A stretch of DNA of 33,083 bases from Alteromonas profundi (GTDB lineage: Bacteria > Pseudomonadota > Gammaproteobacteria > Enterobacterales > Alteromonadaceae). The notes beneath the pieces are model-generated. The model was not told where the DNA came from and made no database searches. It saw only the letters and a list, made by a program, of their open reading frames with translations. Location of the stretch: contig NZ_JAAAWN010000033.1 of assembly GCF_010500865.1 (NCBI RefSeq), positions 1-33,083 on the forward strand, given 5' to 3'. The position numbers were made by a program, and so were the translations under genes. Within the stretch, counting starts at the first letter, position 1. Every line of letters starts with the position of its first letter. Shown here one piece after another: positions 1 through 8,236 of this stretch.

Positions 1-237
1 GATCAACTGCTTGTATCTCATGGTAACTACTCATGTTTTTTGGCGATTACAGAGTACCACCAACAGGCAGTTGATCTCTTCTCACCGTTTAACCATGAGT
101 GGTGCACTTATTATCTGAAATCGGGCCTTGAGAAATTGAACTATGTTAGAGCATTGCCTAAATCAGTCAATTCAAAGGGGGGAGCGCCTAGACAAGAGTG
201 GCAGTTCAACCCGGCTCTTTTCATAAGTCAAAGCTGA
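1..237 (+). CDS. C-terminal end of an unidentified protein (cut by window edge)
   Basis: The frame is open from the first base to the stop at 235-237, giving 78 residues. An apparent TTG start at 40 is only an internal codon, because the frame stays open upstream with protein-like content (Asp-Gln-Leu-Leu...). The tail GGAPRQEWQFNPALF resembles the end of some plasmid and phage replication or primase-type proteins, where a Gly-rich turn precedes an aromatic-Asn-Pro strand. That is a weak resemblance and I do not assign a family. A strong hairpin follows at 259-285, and a replication initiator lies downstream on the same strand, so a role in the same replication or integration module is possible but inferred. 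Confidence 0.6.
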   Translation, partial: DQLLVSHGNYSCFLAITEYHQQAVDLFSPFNHEWCTYYLKSGLEKLNYVRALPKSVNSKGGAPRQEWQFNPALFISQS

Positions 238-258
238 ATTGTGTGTTTAAATTTTTTA

Positions 259-285
259 GTGTGCCAGAGTTTTTTTCTGGCACAC
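259..285 (+). terminator. 10-bp perfect inverted repeat between partial gene and rep
   Basis: GTGTGCCAGA (259-268) and TCTGGCACAC (276-285) are perfect inverted repeats around a 7-nt T-rich loop. The hairpin lies after the first stop and just before the Shine-Dalgarno GGAGG (290-294) of the next gene. It lacks a U-tract on its 3' side, so it may be a transcription attenuator, a translational control hairpin for rep, or a replication-related cruciform rather than a simple intrinsic terminator. Confidence 0.6.
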
Positions 286-303
286 ATGTGGAGGCTCTTC
301 GTG

Positions 304-1539
304 ATGTATATAAAAGAATCGTTACCTATTAATACTGTACACTCTCATAGTTCTACTACTACAGATATATCTCAATTAACTGATGTTTCAGGTGTAATCA
401 GAAACTACCTACAAACAACATTTCGCCCGTTTAAGGAAAATTACTTACAACGCTTACAACAGAACTCGGCGAACAGTATATTCAACAACTTATATAGCAG
501 CTATTTAGCATCGGTATCACCTAGCTACTTTTCAACCTCACCAATGGATATTTACTACAACGAATCACTACTCAAAGAGCAATTAGCGAGTCCCAAGGCA
601 AACTTAAACCATCCGATTATCGATCAACTATGGTTCACTATTTCAGCGACTAAACTAGAACTCCGTAGACTCAGTGATTTGGTTAAGCAAAGGCAGTATA
701 GTGCTTTTTGTGAGTTACATGCCCATAGTCCTAAAAACACACGCGGTCGCCTCGAGATAGAAGTTTACGAGCACTGCTTACACTTCAAATTTTCAGCTCA
801 AAAAGACCATAGAATAGTCGTTTATCACGGCCTAAGAGGTGAAAGTGGTCGTCAAAACCCGATAAAAGTTGCGTTTAATCCAGCTCGATTTACTTTAGTA
901 GAGATAAAGGCTTTTTTCACATGGATACGGAAGGGGGAGGTATTCGATGATTTCGTAACAACAATGAGTAAATCTAATGTGACAAGGTTAGATATTGCAA
1001 CAGATTTCATTGGTATCTCAACACCAATGTTTTTAGCGGTGAACAATCTCTCTAAGCACACAGATTATGAGCCTAAAAAGCGAACAAGAGACTTTCAATT
1101 AGTTCAAACACAAGTTCTGGGAGAGCCGGCTCAATCACACTATGATGTGTACAGCAGAAATCATAAATTATTATCGGTAGCCACTGCAGGTATGTTGCTA
1201 TTAAATGATACTGGTGAGTCAATACCTATAACTCGTGTTGAGAGGTGTTGGCGTCCGCAAAAAAGTAATACACCATGCAATTTGGTAGACATAGTAGATG
1301 CGCCTAACGTGTTGAAGTCTCTTAGTATTTATTCACCTAGATTGCTGGAAGAAATTCGATCTACAGGTGAGAAAATTTTTATTGCTACACACGGCTTTTC
1401 GCATTGGTTGTATTCAGGTCGAGAGAAAATTAGCGAGAATGTACTCAAACGTGAATTGTTGTTTATTAACAAAACTGAGTTTGGTGATATGCAAACAAAA
1501 GCACTCAAGGTTTTGCGTAAAGTGATTCTAGGTTCGTAA
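304..1539 (+). CDS. Rep_trans-like replication initiation factor
   Basis: This 411-residue protein resembles rolling-circle-type replication initiators of the Rep_trans (replication initiation factor) family. The signature is VTRLDIATDF at residues 226-235, matching the R-x-D-x-x-x-D strand of the family. It is followed by a YDVYSRN segment and then ITRVERCW around 308-315, which corresponds to the family's R-x-E strand. Start choice: ATG at 304 is 9 nt after GGAGG (290-294); a GTG at 301 is also possible, while the longer upstream extension from 241 would run through the hairpin at 259-285 and looks spurious. In the family such proteins nick an origin through a tyrosine; which Tyr would act here cannot be told by eye. 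The neighbouring tyrosine recombinase suggests an integrative element with its own replication protein. Confidence 0.6.
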   Translation: MYIKESLPINTVHSHSSTTTDISQLTDVSGVIRNYLQTTFRPFKENYLQRLQQNSANSIFNNLYSSYLASVSPSYFSTSPMDIYYNESLLKEQLASPKANLNHPIIDQLWFTISATKLELRRLSDLVKQRQYSAFCELHAHSPKNTRGRLEIEVYEHCLHFKFSAQKDHRIVVYHGLRGESGRQNPIKVAFNPARFTLVEIKAFFTWIRKGEVFDDFVTTMSKSNVTRLDIATDFIGISTPMFLAVNNLSKHTDYEPKKRTRDFQLVQTQVLGEPAQSHYDVYSRNHKLLSVATAGMLLLNDTGESIPITRVERCWRPQKSNTPCNLVDIVDAPNVLKSLSIYSPRLLEEIRSTGEKIFIATHGFSHWLYSGREKISENVLKRELLFINKTEFGDMQTKALKVLRKVILGS

Positions 1540-1544
1540 ATTTT

Positions 1545-1562
1545 GGAGGTGCTTGTACCTCC
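1545..1562. terminator. Short perfect hairpin after rep
   Basis: GGAGGT (1545-1550) and ACCTCC (1557-1562) form a 6-bp perfect stem with a 6-nt loop, a few bases after the rep stop. On the minus strand it is followed by an A-rich rather than a T-rich run, so it is a weak terminator candidate. The remainder of the gap to 1687 shows no gene. Confidence 0.4.
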
Positions 1563-1687
1563 TTCGTTCACTATCTCGGTACAAAACAGCCGTATAACCC
1601 TTCACCAACCCTCGCTATCATATATTTAGCTTCTCAAAGCAATTCCATTCAAATTCAGAACTTTTAACTACTACTTCGGAGCACTTT

Positions 1688-2584
1688 ATGAATACAGCTT
1701 GCCCCTATGCACTGTATTTAGGTCGACTTGCGCCTAATAGTCAGCGGTCTATTGCTTCACAGCTAAATAGTATCGCTGATTTGCTACGTTGGCCCGAAAA
1801 CAAGCGCCATATGATGTACCACAAAATAGACTTTCAACAAGCTAGTCATATCAAAGCATTGCTTATTGCTAATGGCTGGTCTGCACGGTCTATAAATAGA
1901 GCAATGACAGCAATACGCAGTATTGTAGGCGTTGCCGTTATGTCAGGTATGGCGCCTGAAATGCAATTAGTTCAGCTCCGTGCTATCAGCAAAGTGAGCC
2001 ACGGCGCGCATGACGGTAAGCCGCTTTCGGTTACGCAGGTTCAAACGCTATTCGCACATTTGAAACAAAATACGTCCGTTCTCGGTACCCGCAATTATGC
2101 TGTATTGGCAACACTCCTTGGAACGGGGTTACGCCGAAGTGAGCTAGTTGCGCTACTACTTCAAGACTACATAGCAGGATCGGCACTTATTGTGAGAAAA
2201 GGGAAGGGGAACAAGAGCCGTACCGTTCACTTACCGGAGTGGGCGCAGCACGCGCTAAACGAATGGGTAGTGCTACGTGGTAAACAAGAAGGTTATTTGT
2301 TTCATAGAGTAGCGAGAGGCGGGAACATCCAACACGACACTCACTTGTCTTCATGTGCTGTTTATTCTCTAATTCGTAAATCACTGTCCTCCATTGGCAT
2401 CGAGGGCGTATCTCCCCACGACCTTCGGCGTACTTTCATCACACGTTTACTCGAGCAAAATGTCGATTTAAATACCGTTCGGCAGATGGCAGGGCATGCA
2501 GATATCAGTACCACGATTATGTATGACAAACGCAGTGAAAAGGTCATGCAGCAAGCTGCCTTCTTACTTTCCTATAAATTGTGA
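1688..2584 (+). CDS. Tyrosine recombinase/integrase (XerC/XerD-like)
   Basis: A full-length 298-residue tyrosine recombinase with an N-terminal SAM-like DNA-binding region (about 10-100) and a C-terminal catalytic domain (about 110-290). All catalytic positions are visible: Arg149 in GTGLRRSEL, Lys173 in RKGKGNKSR, His244 and Arg247 in PHDLRRT, His270 in AGHADIS and the nucleophile Tyr279 in TIMYDKR. Such enzymes cut and rejoin DNA at short core sites through a 3'-phosphotyrosine. The ATG is 6 nt after GGAG (1678-1681). The stop overlaps the ribosome-binding region of the next gene (AAA ATPase at 2592), so the two are probably co-transcribed. Size and motifs look intact; it likely mobilises the 1-6 kb module. 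No attachment site could be identified. Confidence 0.93.
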   Translation: MNTACPYALYLGRLAPNSQRSIASQLNSIADLLRWPENKRHMMYHKIDFQQASHIKALLIANGWSARSINRAMTAIRSIVGVAVMSGMAPEMQLVQLRAISKVSHGAHDGKPLSVTQVQTLFAHLKQNTSVLGTRNYAVLATLLGTGLRRSELVALLLQDYIAGSALIVRKGKGNKSRTVHLPEWAQHALNEWVVLRGKQEGYLFHRVARGGNIQHDTHLSSCAVYSLIRKSLSSIGIEGVSPHDLRRTFITRLLEQNVDLNTVRQMAGHADISTTIMYDKRSEKVMQQAAFLLSYKL

Positions 2585-2591
2585 GGTTTAT

Positions 2592-4625
2592 ATGTCTCAT
2601 AAAGTATTAAGAAAGTCTGGTGAGTTGCATTATCTTGCGTGTGAGTGGGGCAAGCGGTTACTTCGATACTTGCCATCAGTTGATACCGATGTACTCAGTA
2701 AAAGCCTAGCATCTAATCTGCGCGGGAGCAGTGTTTCAAGCGTACCGTTTTTCAAAGACAGAAATGAAAGCGTTAACTATAAAGCATGCTTAACTATTAG
2801 TGATAGGCAGCCTAAGGTTACCAAAACGTTTCTAGACAACTGTAGCTTCATCAGAAGCCTAATGGATTTACCGAAACAAACCGATTTGCTTGTTCAGTTC
2901 GCCTTGCTCTCACAAGTAAATCAGTGGTTAAGGGCGTTAGCTTCATCCGTGCATTTGCAGGCTAGCCATTTGTCTCTGAATGAAATTATTAAAGACATTA
3001 CAGGTGTTAACGATGAGCAGTTTACTCATGCTACAGCGCGATTGAATCAATATGGTTTCTTACCGGATGTGGATTTTTCATCGTATGATTTTGGTGAAAT
3101 GCCTAGGGTGCTTATCCGTAAGTTACTTACTGAAAAAGTAACCTCCAGAGAGATGCTGGTCGAGCCGCTGCTTCACCCGTCTCCTAACGCTGCATTTGGG
3201 CTCAAGGGTTTTCCGCATGTAAATACAAAGCTTTTAACGCGATACTTAAATGCTGCTACGAAAGCTAGAAGTGTTGGTACAAGCGTGTTGCTGTATGGTG
3301 ACTCTGGAACCGGCAAAACGGAATTATCTCGCGCACTAGCGAAAAGTTGTGGCAGAACGCTTTATGAAATCCGCTCTACGGCACTAGCAAGCAATTACGC
3401 CGATGATGAATTTAACAGCCGTTTCCCCAACAAGGACAGGCTTCGTTATCTTTCGTTACTTAACTCATTACTCACTAATAAATCTAACGCTATGTTGTTA
3501 GTCGACGAGTGTGAGGGCTTATTTGAAAATGTTGATAGCCAATACAGTAAAGAGCACCTACAGCGTTTTATTGAGCACAACGACATCCCTTGTATTTGGA
3601 TAACCAATTACGTGCAGAGCCTTGAAGTCAGCTTTATCAGAAGGTTCAAACTCGCTATTGATGTACCGTCATTGAAACCTGAAGAAATAGAAAGCGTTAC
3701 GCGCTCTTATTTTCGCGGGTTGGGTGTGTCTCTTGCTGCTCGAAAGCAAATCAGTCAGGTAGAGAATATCACGCCTGCGATAGTGGCAAATGCAACGCAC
3801 ATTGCGCATACGATTAAAGCAAAGAGCGTCGAAGCAGAAGCAGTGGTAAACGATGTCGTCGAGTACTCTCTCCGAGCGACAGAGCAGTGGCAAGACAAGC
3901 TTAATTACAAAGGCGAAATCCCATTTAAAGTAAGCTACCTTAACATCAAACAACCACAAGCCTACCTCGATGATATTACTTATGCACTTAAGCACAATCT
4001 ACCTAGTCGTACGTTAATCTCTGGTCCTCCAGGAACAGGAAAAACCGCTTATGCGCATTATCTTGCTGAGTTAAACAATAGAAAGCTCTTGCGGGTTAAG
4101 TGCTCGGACGTATTAAGTAAATGGGTGGGCGAAAGCGAACAGAAAATTGCTGAACTATTCCAGCGCGCACACATAGAAGAGCAGGTTATCCTTCTTGATG
4201 AAGTTGACAGCTTACTCAGTGCTCGAGAAGGACTAAATACTCAACATGAACTTCAGTTCGTTAATGAGTTTCTAACGCAAATAGAGTGTTTCACGCAGCC
4301 GTTATTTGCCGCCACAAACTTTGCTACCAAACTAGATAAAGCAGTGTTGCGTCGTTTCGACTTCAAGCTCGATTGCCAGTACTTAAATTCAGCGCAAGTG
4401 CTAGAACTGTATAAACAGATAACAAGAATTAAAAGGCTAAGCGAGTCAGAAAGTGCAACGCTGCTTCAACTAAAATGCCTTACTCCAGGTGACTTTGCCA
4501 TCTTAGCGCGCCGCACCAAGTTTCGTCCCAATGCATCAATTCGTGATTTTGCCATCAATTTATTGGCAGATGAAAACCAACGTAAGCAAGCAAAACCCCA
4601 ACCGGGCTTTATTCGCCCTCACTAA
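2592..4625 (+). CDS. Tandem AAA+ ATPase protein (two ATPase domains)
   Basis: A 677-residue protein with a unique N-terminal half (about 1-200) and two AAA+ modules. Module 1 has Walker A GDSGTGKT near 236-243 and Walker B LLVDECEG near 300-307. Module 2 has Walker A GPPGTGKT at 478-485, Walker B VILLDEVDSLL near 531-541 and a candidate arginine finger in AVLRRFDFKL. The double-ring layout recalls CDC48/p97- or ClpB-like remodelers, but the N-terminal region is not one I recognise. The start at 2592 was chosen because GAGG lies just upstream at 2582-2586, overlapping the integrase stop; a longer reading from 2496 would overlap the integrase gene heavily. The gene is followed after 18 nt by the DUF6641-like gene. 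It may remodel DNA-protein complexes during integration or replication; this is inference. Confidence 0.85.
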   Translation: MSHKVLRKSGELHYLACEWGKRLLRYLPSVDTDVLSKSLASNLRGSSVSSVPFFKDRNESVNYKACLTISDRQPKVTKTFLDNCSFIRSLMDLPKQTDLLVQFALLSQVNQWLRALASSVHLQASHLSLNEIIKDITGVNDEQFTHATARLNQYGFLPDVDFSSYDFGEMPRVLIRKLLTEKVTSREMLVEPLLHPSPNAAFGLKGFPHVNTKLLTRYLNAATKARSVGTSVLLYGDSGTGKTELSRALAKSCGRTLYEIRSTALASNYADDEFNSRFPNKDRLRYLSLLNSLLTNKSNAMLLVDECEGLFENVDSQYSKEHLQRFIEHNDIPCIWITNYVQSLEVSFIRRFKLAIDVPSLKPEEIESVTRSYFRGLGVSLAARKQISQVENITPAIVANATHIAHTIKAKSVEAEAVVNDVVEYSLRATEQWQDKLNYKGEIPFKVSYLNIKQPQAYLDDITYALKHNLPSRTLISGPPGTGKTAYAHYLAELNNRKLLRVKCSDVLSKWVGESEQKIAELFQRAHIEEQVILLDEVDSLLSAREGLNTQHELQFVNEFLTQIECFTQPLFAATNFATKLDKAVLRRFDFKLDCQYLNSAQVLELYKQITRIKRLSESESATLLQLKCLTPGDFAILARRTKFRPNASIRDFAINLLADENQRKQAKPQPGFIRPH

Positions 4626-4643
4626 CCCATAGAGGTAAACACT

Positions 4644-5087
4644 ATGTCTACAACCGTATTGAGTTCGCTCAAGGTCATCGCTCGCCCTAAAATTGAGCCT
4701 AAGCCTCCCGTTATCGGTAAGCGTTTAAAGCTTATTGAGAGACTAGAGCAACAAAAAGAGATGGCGCAATGCCTAATCGACAACAAATGTTTTGAGGCGT
4801 TTAAGGAAAAGAAAGTTAAGAGCCCTCAAACAGGTGAAATCATCATTCAGCGCAGACCCACCACTGTTCGACCGTGGTATTACGATAGTGACGAATACTA
4901 CTATCTTGAAATAAAAGTAGGTAATAAACCTATTGAACTTCAAAAAGGTAAACCTGCGATAGATGTTGGCGATAAAGCCAAGCTACCTGAGACTATCGAT
5001 ACCGTTATACAGGCGATTGAAAAAGGTGAGCTTGATAGTGCTCTACTGAGACCAGCTGTTCCTAAAAAAACAGGGGCTAAAAGCTAA
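4644..5087 (+). CDS. DUF6641-like small protein
   Basis: A 147-residue, Lys/Glu-rich soluble protein with no membrane segment. A helical region KRLKLIERLEQQKEMAQ near 25-42 is followed by a strand-rich core containing RRPTTVRPWYYDSDEYYYL and then a GK-P-AIDVGD segment. This order (helix, V-R-x-W-Y/W, aromatic strand, LxKGKxAIxVGD, acidic helix) matches what I recall of DUF6641, a family of unknown function carried on proteobacterial integrative elements; the assignment is from memory. The ATG lies 8 nt after AGAGG (4631-4635), and the gap to the AAA gene is only 18 nt, so it belongs to that operon. The strong hairpin at 5104-5132 closes the unit. Confidence 0.65.
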   Translation: MSTTVLSSLKVIARPKIEPKPPVIGKRLKLIERLEQQKEMAQCLIDNKCFEAFKEKKVKSPQTGEIIIQRRPTTVRPWYYDSDEYYYLEIKVGNKPIELQKGKPAIDVGDKAKLPETIDTVIQAIEKGELDSALLRPAVPKKTGAKS

Positions 5088-5103
5088 TAAAGGCAGAACC
5101 GCT

Positions 5104-5132
5104 GAAAGGGTGATAATCAGTATCGCCCTTTC
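5104..5132 (+). terminator. Rho-independent-type hairpin after the AAA/DUF6641-like operon
   Basis: GAAAGGGTGATA (5104-5115) pairs with TATCGCCCTTTC (5121-5132) around a 5-nt loop; the single non-Watson-Crick pair is a G-U wobble. A pyrimidine-rich TCTTTCAGTTGTT follows. It sits 17 nt after the stop at 5087, as expected for a terminator. Confidence 0.7.
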
Positions 5133-5289
5133 TCTTTCAGTTGTTCAGCAGTCAAAGGCTAAATGGCAAGCCATCACGCTTTGTTTCTACAAGCAACTTA
5201 ACGCTGCCTATATAACTAAATTAGCTTTTTATGCGACTCGCTTCGACAAAAAGCCAACCTATTTCAAATTAACATCAAGGAACCAAATT

Positions 5290-5697
5290 ATGCGCATTCA
5301 CAGCGAAGGGCTAGCTTTGCCTGTTACCCACAAGTTTACTAACGCAATAACGGTTATGCTGAACGAAAAGGGCATTTCGGGTGATAGTGTGACTATCAAC
5401 TTTCGTGACCCGACTTACTCAGCCGAGAATGGAGGTTTTCATCCTGTCGAAATTAGACTGGAACGGCAGAATAACACTTGGCGCCTGTGCTATATCACAG
5501 ACTTCGCTTACGTCGGGAGTGGCCCCTATGCAGAGTTAGCAAAAGACCTCGACTTTGATTTCCAAGCAGGCGTATTTCAAAACCTTTTCGGCGTTTTTCC
5601 TATCGAACAGGCAACCGATATGTATCAGATATGGGAAGGTAATTTTCTGCATTACTGGATTGAGTTGGAAGCGTTTTCGATAAACATCTCAGAATAG
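5290..5697 (+). CDS. DUF2787 family protein
   Basis: A 135-residue soluble protein matching the DUF2787 pattern: INFRDPTYSAENGGFHPVEI around 37-56, then WRLCYITDFAYVGSGPYAEL, then DLDFDFQAGVFQ and PIEQATDMYQIWEGNF. The family is frequent on Vibrio, Shewanella and Alteromonas mobile elements and has no known activity. The start at 5290 is supported by AAGGA (5277-5281) 8 nt upstream. The longer open frame from 5110 starts inside the terminator hairpin and reads through non-family sequence, so I rejected it. The 200-nt gap upstream probably carries its promoter. Confidence 0.88.
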   Translation: MRIHSEGLALPVTHKFTNAITVMLNEKGISGDSVTINFRDPTYSAENGGFHPVEIRLERQNNTWRLCYITDFAYVGSGPYAELAKDLDFDFQAGVFQNLFGVFPIEQATDMYQIWEGNFLHYWIELEAFSINISE

Positions 5698-5747
5698 ACT
5701 AGGCACTTTTTTTAAAACTATAAACAGATAAGGAGCATTGAAAAACA

Positions 5748-6059
5748 GTGAGGATAAATATTGTGTCGAGATGTGTTTCCAATCTCAATGTTACCAGTAA
5801 GAAAGCGGCCTATTCTGTCTTTGTGGGTCGAGAGCCAGGAGTGTACGAAACGTGGAAAGAAGCTGAAGCTCAAGTCAAAGGTTACAGCGGAAACCGTTAT
5901 AAAGGTTTTCCGTCACTATTAGAGGCAAGGCGTGCCTATAGATGCTTTCTCAAGGAGGCTAAGGTAGTGACTGAATCAGAAAACAAACCCCAAAAAGTTA
6001 AAAAGACAAAGCCGGGTGTTATTACCGGCGTTGACGTTCCACCTTGGAATTTGGACTAG
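5748..6059 (+). CDS. Stand-alone viroplasmin / RNase HI N-terminal domain protein
   Basis: A 103-residue protein whose core is the small RNA:DNA hybrid- and dsRNA-binding domain found at the N-terminus of RNase HI and in caulimovirus viroplasmin. AYSVFVGREPGVYETW is followed by AQVKGYSGNRYKGFPSLLEAR, containing the family's GR-x-x-G-x-Y-x-x-W and V-x-G-Y/F-x-x-x-x-Y-K-x-F signature. The RNase H catalytic domain is absent; after residue 65 there is only a Lys-rich linker and a PPWNLD tail. The GTG start at 5748 is 12 nt after AAGGAG (5730-5735). It might bind R-loops or hybrids during element replication; this is inferred from the domain only. Confidence 0.85.
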   Translation: MRINIVSRCVSNLNVTSKKAAYSVFVGREPGVYETWKEAEAQVKGYSGNRYKGFPSLLEARRAYRCFLKEAKVVTESENKPQKVKKTKPGVITGVDVPPWNLD

Positions 6060-6073
6060 CTAGAACGTCAAGT

Positions 6074-6110
6074 GCATGGAGCTGTACAGATAACCTCTGT
6101 CGTTCCATGC
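6074..6110. terminator. Nested hairpin between convergent genes
   Basis: GCATGGA (6074-6080) pairs with TCCATGC (6104-6110), and inside it ACAGA (6086-6090) pairs with TCTGT (6096-6100). The structure lies between the viroplasmin-domain gene (+) and the RloB-like gene (-), in the usual place of a bidirectional terminator, although T-tracts are short. Confidence 0.5.
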
Positions 6111-6132
6111 CGTCTATATTACAACCGCTCGG

Positions 6133-6867
6133 TTATTCGGTAGATAACGAGTTTATGAGCGATAGTCCAAAATGATGGACGAGAAATAGAGGTAAACCTG
6201 CCAAAATGAAGATGATTTCTGACGTTTGTACCTTTCTTTTCTGTGATAATAATATCGACAGTTGACTGGTAAGTGTTTCATGCTCTTCGTTCGTTATAAG
6301 ACAAGCTTTTTTATGATTTATACACGCTAATTGTATCCAGTCAGAATGAGTTATCTTTCTCGCATCACTTAACTCTTTTGTTCCCTCTTCAGCTGAAAGG
6401 CGTTTGTATATTTTGCCTCTACAGCTACTTACGCCAATTTGGCTCGATAAAAATGATTCTGGAGTTTTTACATGCCTTGTAGCTTCGACCATAGGATAGT
6501 TGATGAAAGCGTATCCTAAATCAGTCTCATCTGAATAAAGATTAATGAATGTCTCTAGCGTTTCAAAGGAAAATTTATCATCGTTGTATTCAAGATCGAA
6601 GAACAAATAAATTTCTGTGAATTTATGTCGAGATATGCCAGCTAAGGCCTCCTGATTCTTTGGTTGGGTTTTCGACTCCCGTAATAACTCAACCACGTCT
6701 AGATCAGGGTCTTCCAAAAGCTCTTCGGAAAGCTCGTAAACATCATTTCCAAAAACACAGACGCAAACCGCAGTTTCGTCTTGATCGAAAAAAGCTTTTT
6801 TCAGACTTTGATAATAATTAAGCTCGGTTTTTTCTCCCTCAAAAATCAGTAAAACGTGTCTACTCAA
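6133..6867 (-). CDS. rloB: RloB-like TOPRIM-type protein, partner of the AAA ATPase
   Basis: A 244-residue protein beginning with a strand and LLIFEGEKTELNYY (6-19). The EGEKTE motif is the RloB family hallmark and corresponds to the Glu-containing first motif of TOPRIM folds. A second acidic motif, FFDLEYND at 89-96 (D91, E93), fits the TOPRIM D-x-D/E metal site. It is encoded directly after the AAA ATPase with an 8-nt overlap (TTGAGTAG). The TTG start is supported by GAGGA 7 nt upstream. RloA/RloB pairs occur in restriction loci, and the related AAA plus TOPRIM layout is known from anti-phage systems such as PARIS (AriA/AriB) and OLD/Gabija. By analogy the ATPase would sense infection and this subunit would act as nuclease effector; this is inference. 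Confidence 0.72.
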   Translation of the reverse strand: MSRHVLLIFEGEKTELNYYQSLKKAFFDQDETAVCVCVFGNDVYELSEELLEDPDLDVVELLRESKTQPKNQEALAGISRHKFTEIYLFFDLEYNDDKFSFETLETFINLYSDETDLGYAFINYPMVEATRHVKTPESFLSSQIGVSSCRGKIYKRLSAEEGTKELSDARKITHSDWIQLACINHKKACLITNEEHETLTSQLSILLSQKRKVQTSEIIFILAGLPLFLVHHFGLSLINSLSTE

Positions 6868-7969
6868 TCCTCATTCCTCTGTATATTTTCTCTATATTAT
6901 GAGCTTTCCGTAGTTCCTTATGAACCAAGCTTGAGAAAGGAACGATTTTGTTGTCGCTAACCTCGAAATAACAATCCGGCCTGAGAAGATCATTATCGAG
7001 TAGTGATAAGTTATGAGTTGTTAAAACAGTCTGACATTCTAGTTCGCTGAGTTTATTTACAATTTTTCTCGACAGCTCAAAATGATAAAAAGCGTCAAAC
7101 TCATCAATAAACGCGAACTTTATTTTTTTGTCACACAACTGCAAGTACCAATAATAAAAAATACCCAAGGATAACGTTCCCGTACTGGCTATTCTTGAAA
7201 ATTCTATTGTCTTGTTCCGATACTTAAAGACAATATATTGGTCGTCTGATGCTCCCTGTACGTCGAGATTGCAATTTACACCCACTTCATTCAAAAAATT
7301 TTCGAATTCTTGGACTTTTCCTTTTCCTATTATTTCGTCTGAAAGTTTACTTGAGCTAATCCGTTGCCCTTGATATTCAGTTCGATTGAGGCTTCGAAAG
7401 AACACCATGCCGCCTACAAATTCAATAAACTTATCAAAAATATAGTTAAGTCTAGTCTCATCTAGCACGGACATACTGAGATAACGAATGATGGAGATAT
7501 CAGCTCTGGATATGTCAGTTTTCAGATTTTCACTACCATCTAAATCAAAGAAAGCTTTGTGACCTTCGTCTCTGTTTATTTCCGCGACTAGTTGCTTGTC
7601 TATATGGAGTGATTCATACACAAGGCTCAAATCGTCAGTTTTCCCATAGCGATATACCACTTCATGTCCTTCGATCTCAAACTCATACTCAAAGTTTGCG
7701 TGTTGCTCATCCGTATCCGCATTGAGAAAGTTATCTTTCAATGTATTTATTTGCACGGTTGAATCAGGTATGACGTGTGAAACGATATCTAATATCGCCA
7801 AACCGACATTTGATTTCCCACTACCGTTCTCACCATAGATGACACTATGGTTTACAGTGCCGTTTTTGAGAGCATGTGTATTAAATTCATACTTGTTAGT
7901 GCTTCGCAGATCGAATTCTAGTTTGTCTTTAAAATTCCTAAATCCTTGCACCGAAAAATAAGTAAGCAT
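6860..7969 (-). CDS. rloA: RloA/OLD-like AAA ATPase (AAA_15/AAA_21 type)
   Basis: A 369-residue ABC/SMC-like ATPase of the COG1106 type. Residues 1-20 (MLTYFSVQGFRNFKD...) are the usual first strand, and Walker A is GENGSGKS at 46-53. Late in the protein come STGTLSLG (a degenerate signature motif), Walker B FAFIDEFD at 285-292 and the His-switch TTHN at 317-320. The central part is the variable lid typical of OLD-family ATPases. The ATG at 7969 is 6 nt after GGAG; an in-frame TTG at 7981 would overlap that site, so the shorter form is preferred. It overlaps the RloB-like gene and is divergent from the WYL operon. The likely role is nucleotide-dependent sensing in a two-gene defence system. 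Confidence 0.8.
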   Translation of the reverse strand: MLTYFSVQGFRNFKDKLEFDLRSTNKYEFNTHALKNGTVNHSVIYGENGSGKSNVGLAILDIVSHVIPDSTVQINTLKDNFLNADTDEQHANFEYEFEIEGHEVVYRYGKTDDLSLVYESLHIDKQLVAEINRDEGHKAFFDLDGSENLKTDISRADISIIRYLSMSVLDETRLNYIFDKFIEFVGGMVFFRSLNRTEYQGQRISSSKLSDEIIGKGKVQEFENFLNEVGVNCNLDVQGASDDQYIVFKYRNKTIEFSRIASTGTLSLGIFYYWYLQLCDKKIKFAFIDEFDAFYHFELSRKIVNKLSELECQTVLTTHNLSLLDNDLLRPDCYFEVSDNKIVPFSSLVHKELRKAHNIEKIYRGMRIE

Positions 7970-8011
7970 CGTAGTCTCCAATATTCTGTGTCAAGATAGC
8001 ACAGCTTTATC

Positions 8012-8034
8012 GTGCCGTAAAAAAATTACGGTAC
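8012..8034. promoter_or_regulatory. Inverted repeat in the divergent promoter region, candidate operator
   Basis: GTGCCGTAA (8012-8020) and TTACGGTAC (8026-8034) are inverted repeats with one mismatch and a 5-bp A-tract spacer. They lie between the divergent RloA-like gene (start 7969) and the WYL regulator (start 8237). The symmetry suits a dimeric regulator such as the WYL protein encoded next door, which would then control both defence loci. The 267-bp region holds no gene. Confidence 0.5.
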
Positions 8035-8236
8035 AGTTTTTATCTTTTGAATTTTAGTGGTTTCATAAGTCGCCCTACGATACTTACACTCCTTCTTGGC
8101 CTCAACAGAAGTAGAACTTGAAGAAAGGAAGAAGGAGTTTAAGCCCCAATTCATGAGCAGTTAGATATGTATCTCCTTTACAACCGTCTCAAAATGAACC
8201 ACACTGAACTAAAGTATAGAAAAGTACACAGGGAAG

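Noticed and set aside
241..303. Longer start for the Rep-like gene at 241
   Set aside because: The extension translates the hairpin at 259-285 and precedes the good GGAGG ribosome-binding site; residues there are not family-like.
5110..5289. 60-residue N-terminal extension of the DUF2787 protein
   Set aside because: It begins inside a terminator hairpin and DUF2787 proteins start near the ATG at 5290, which has its own AAGGA.
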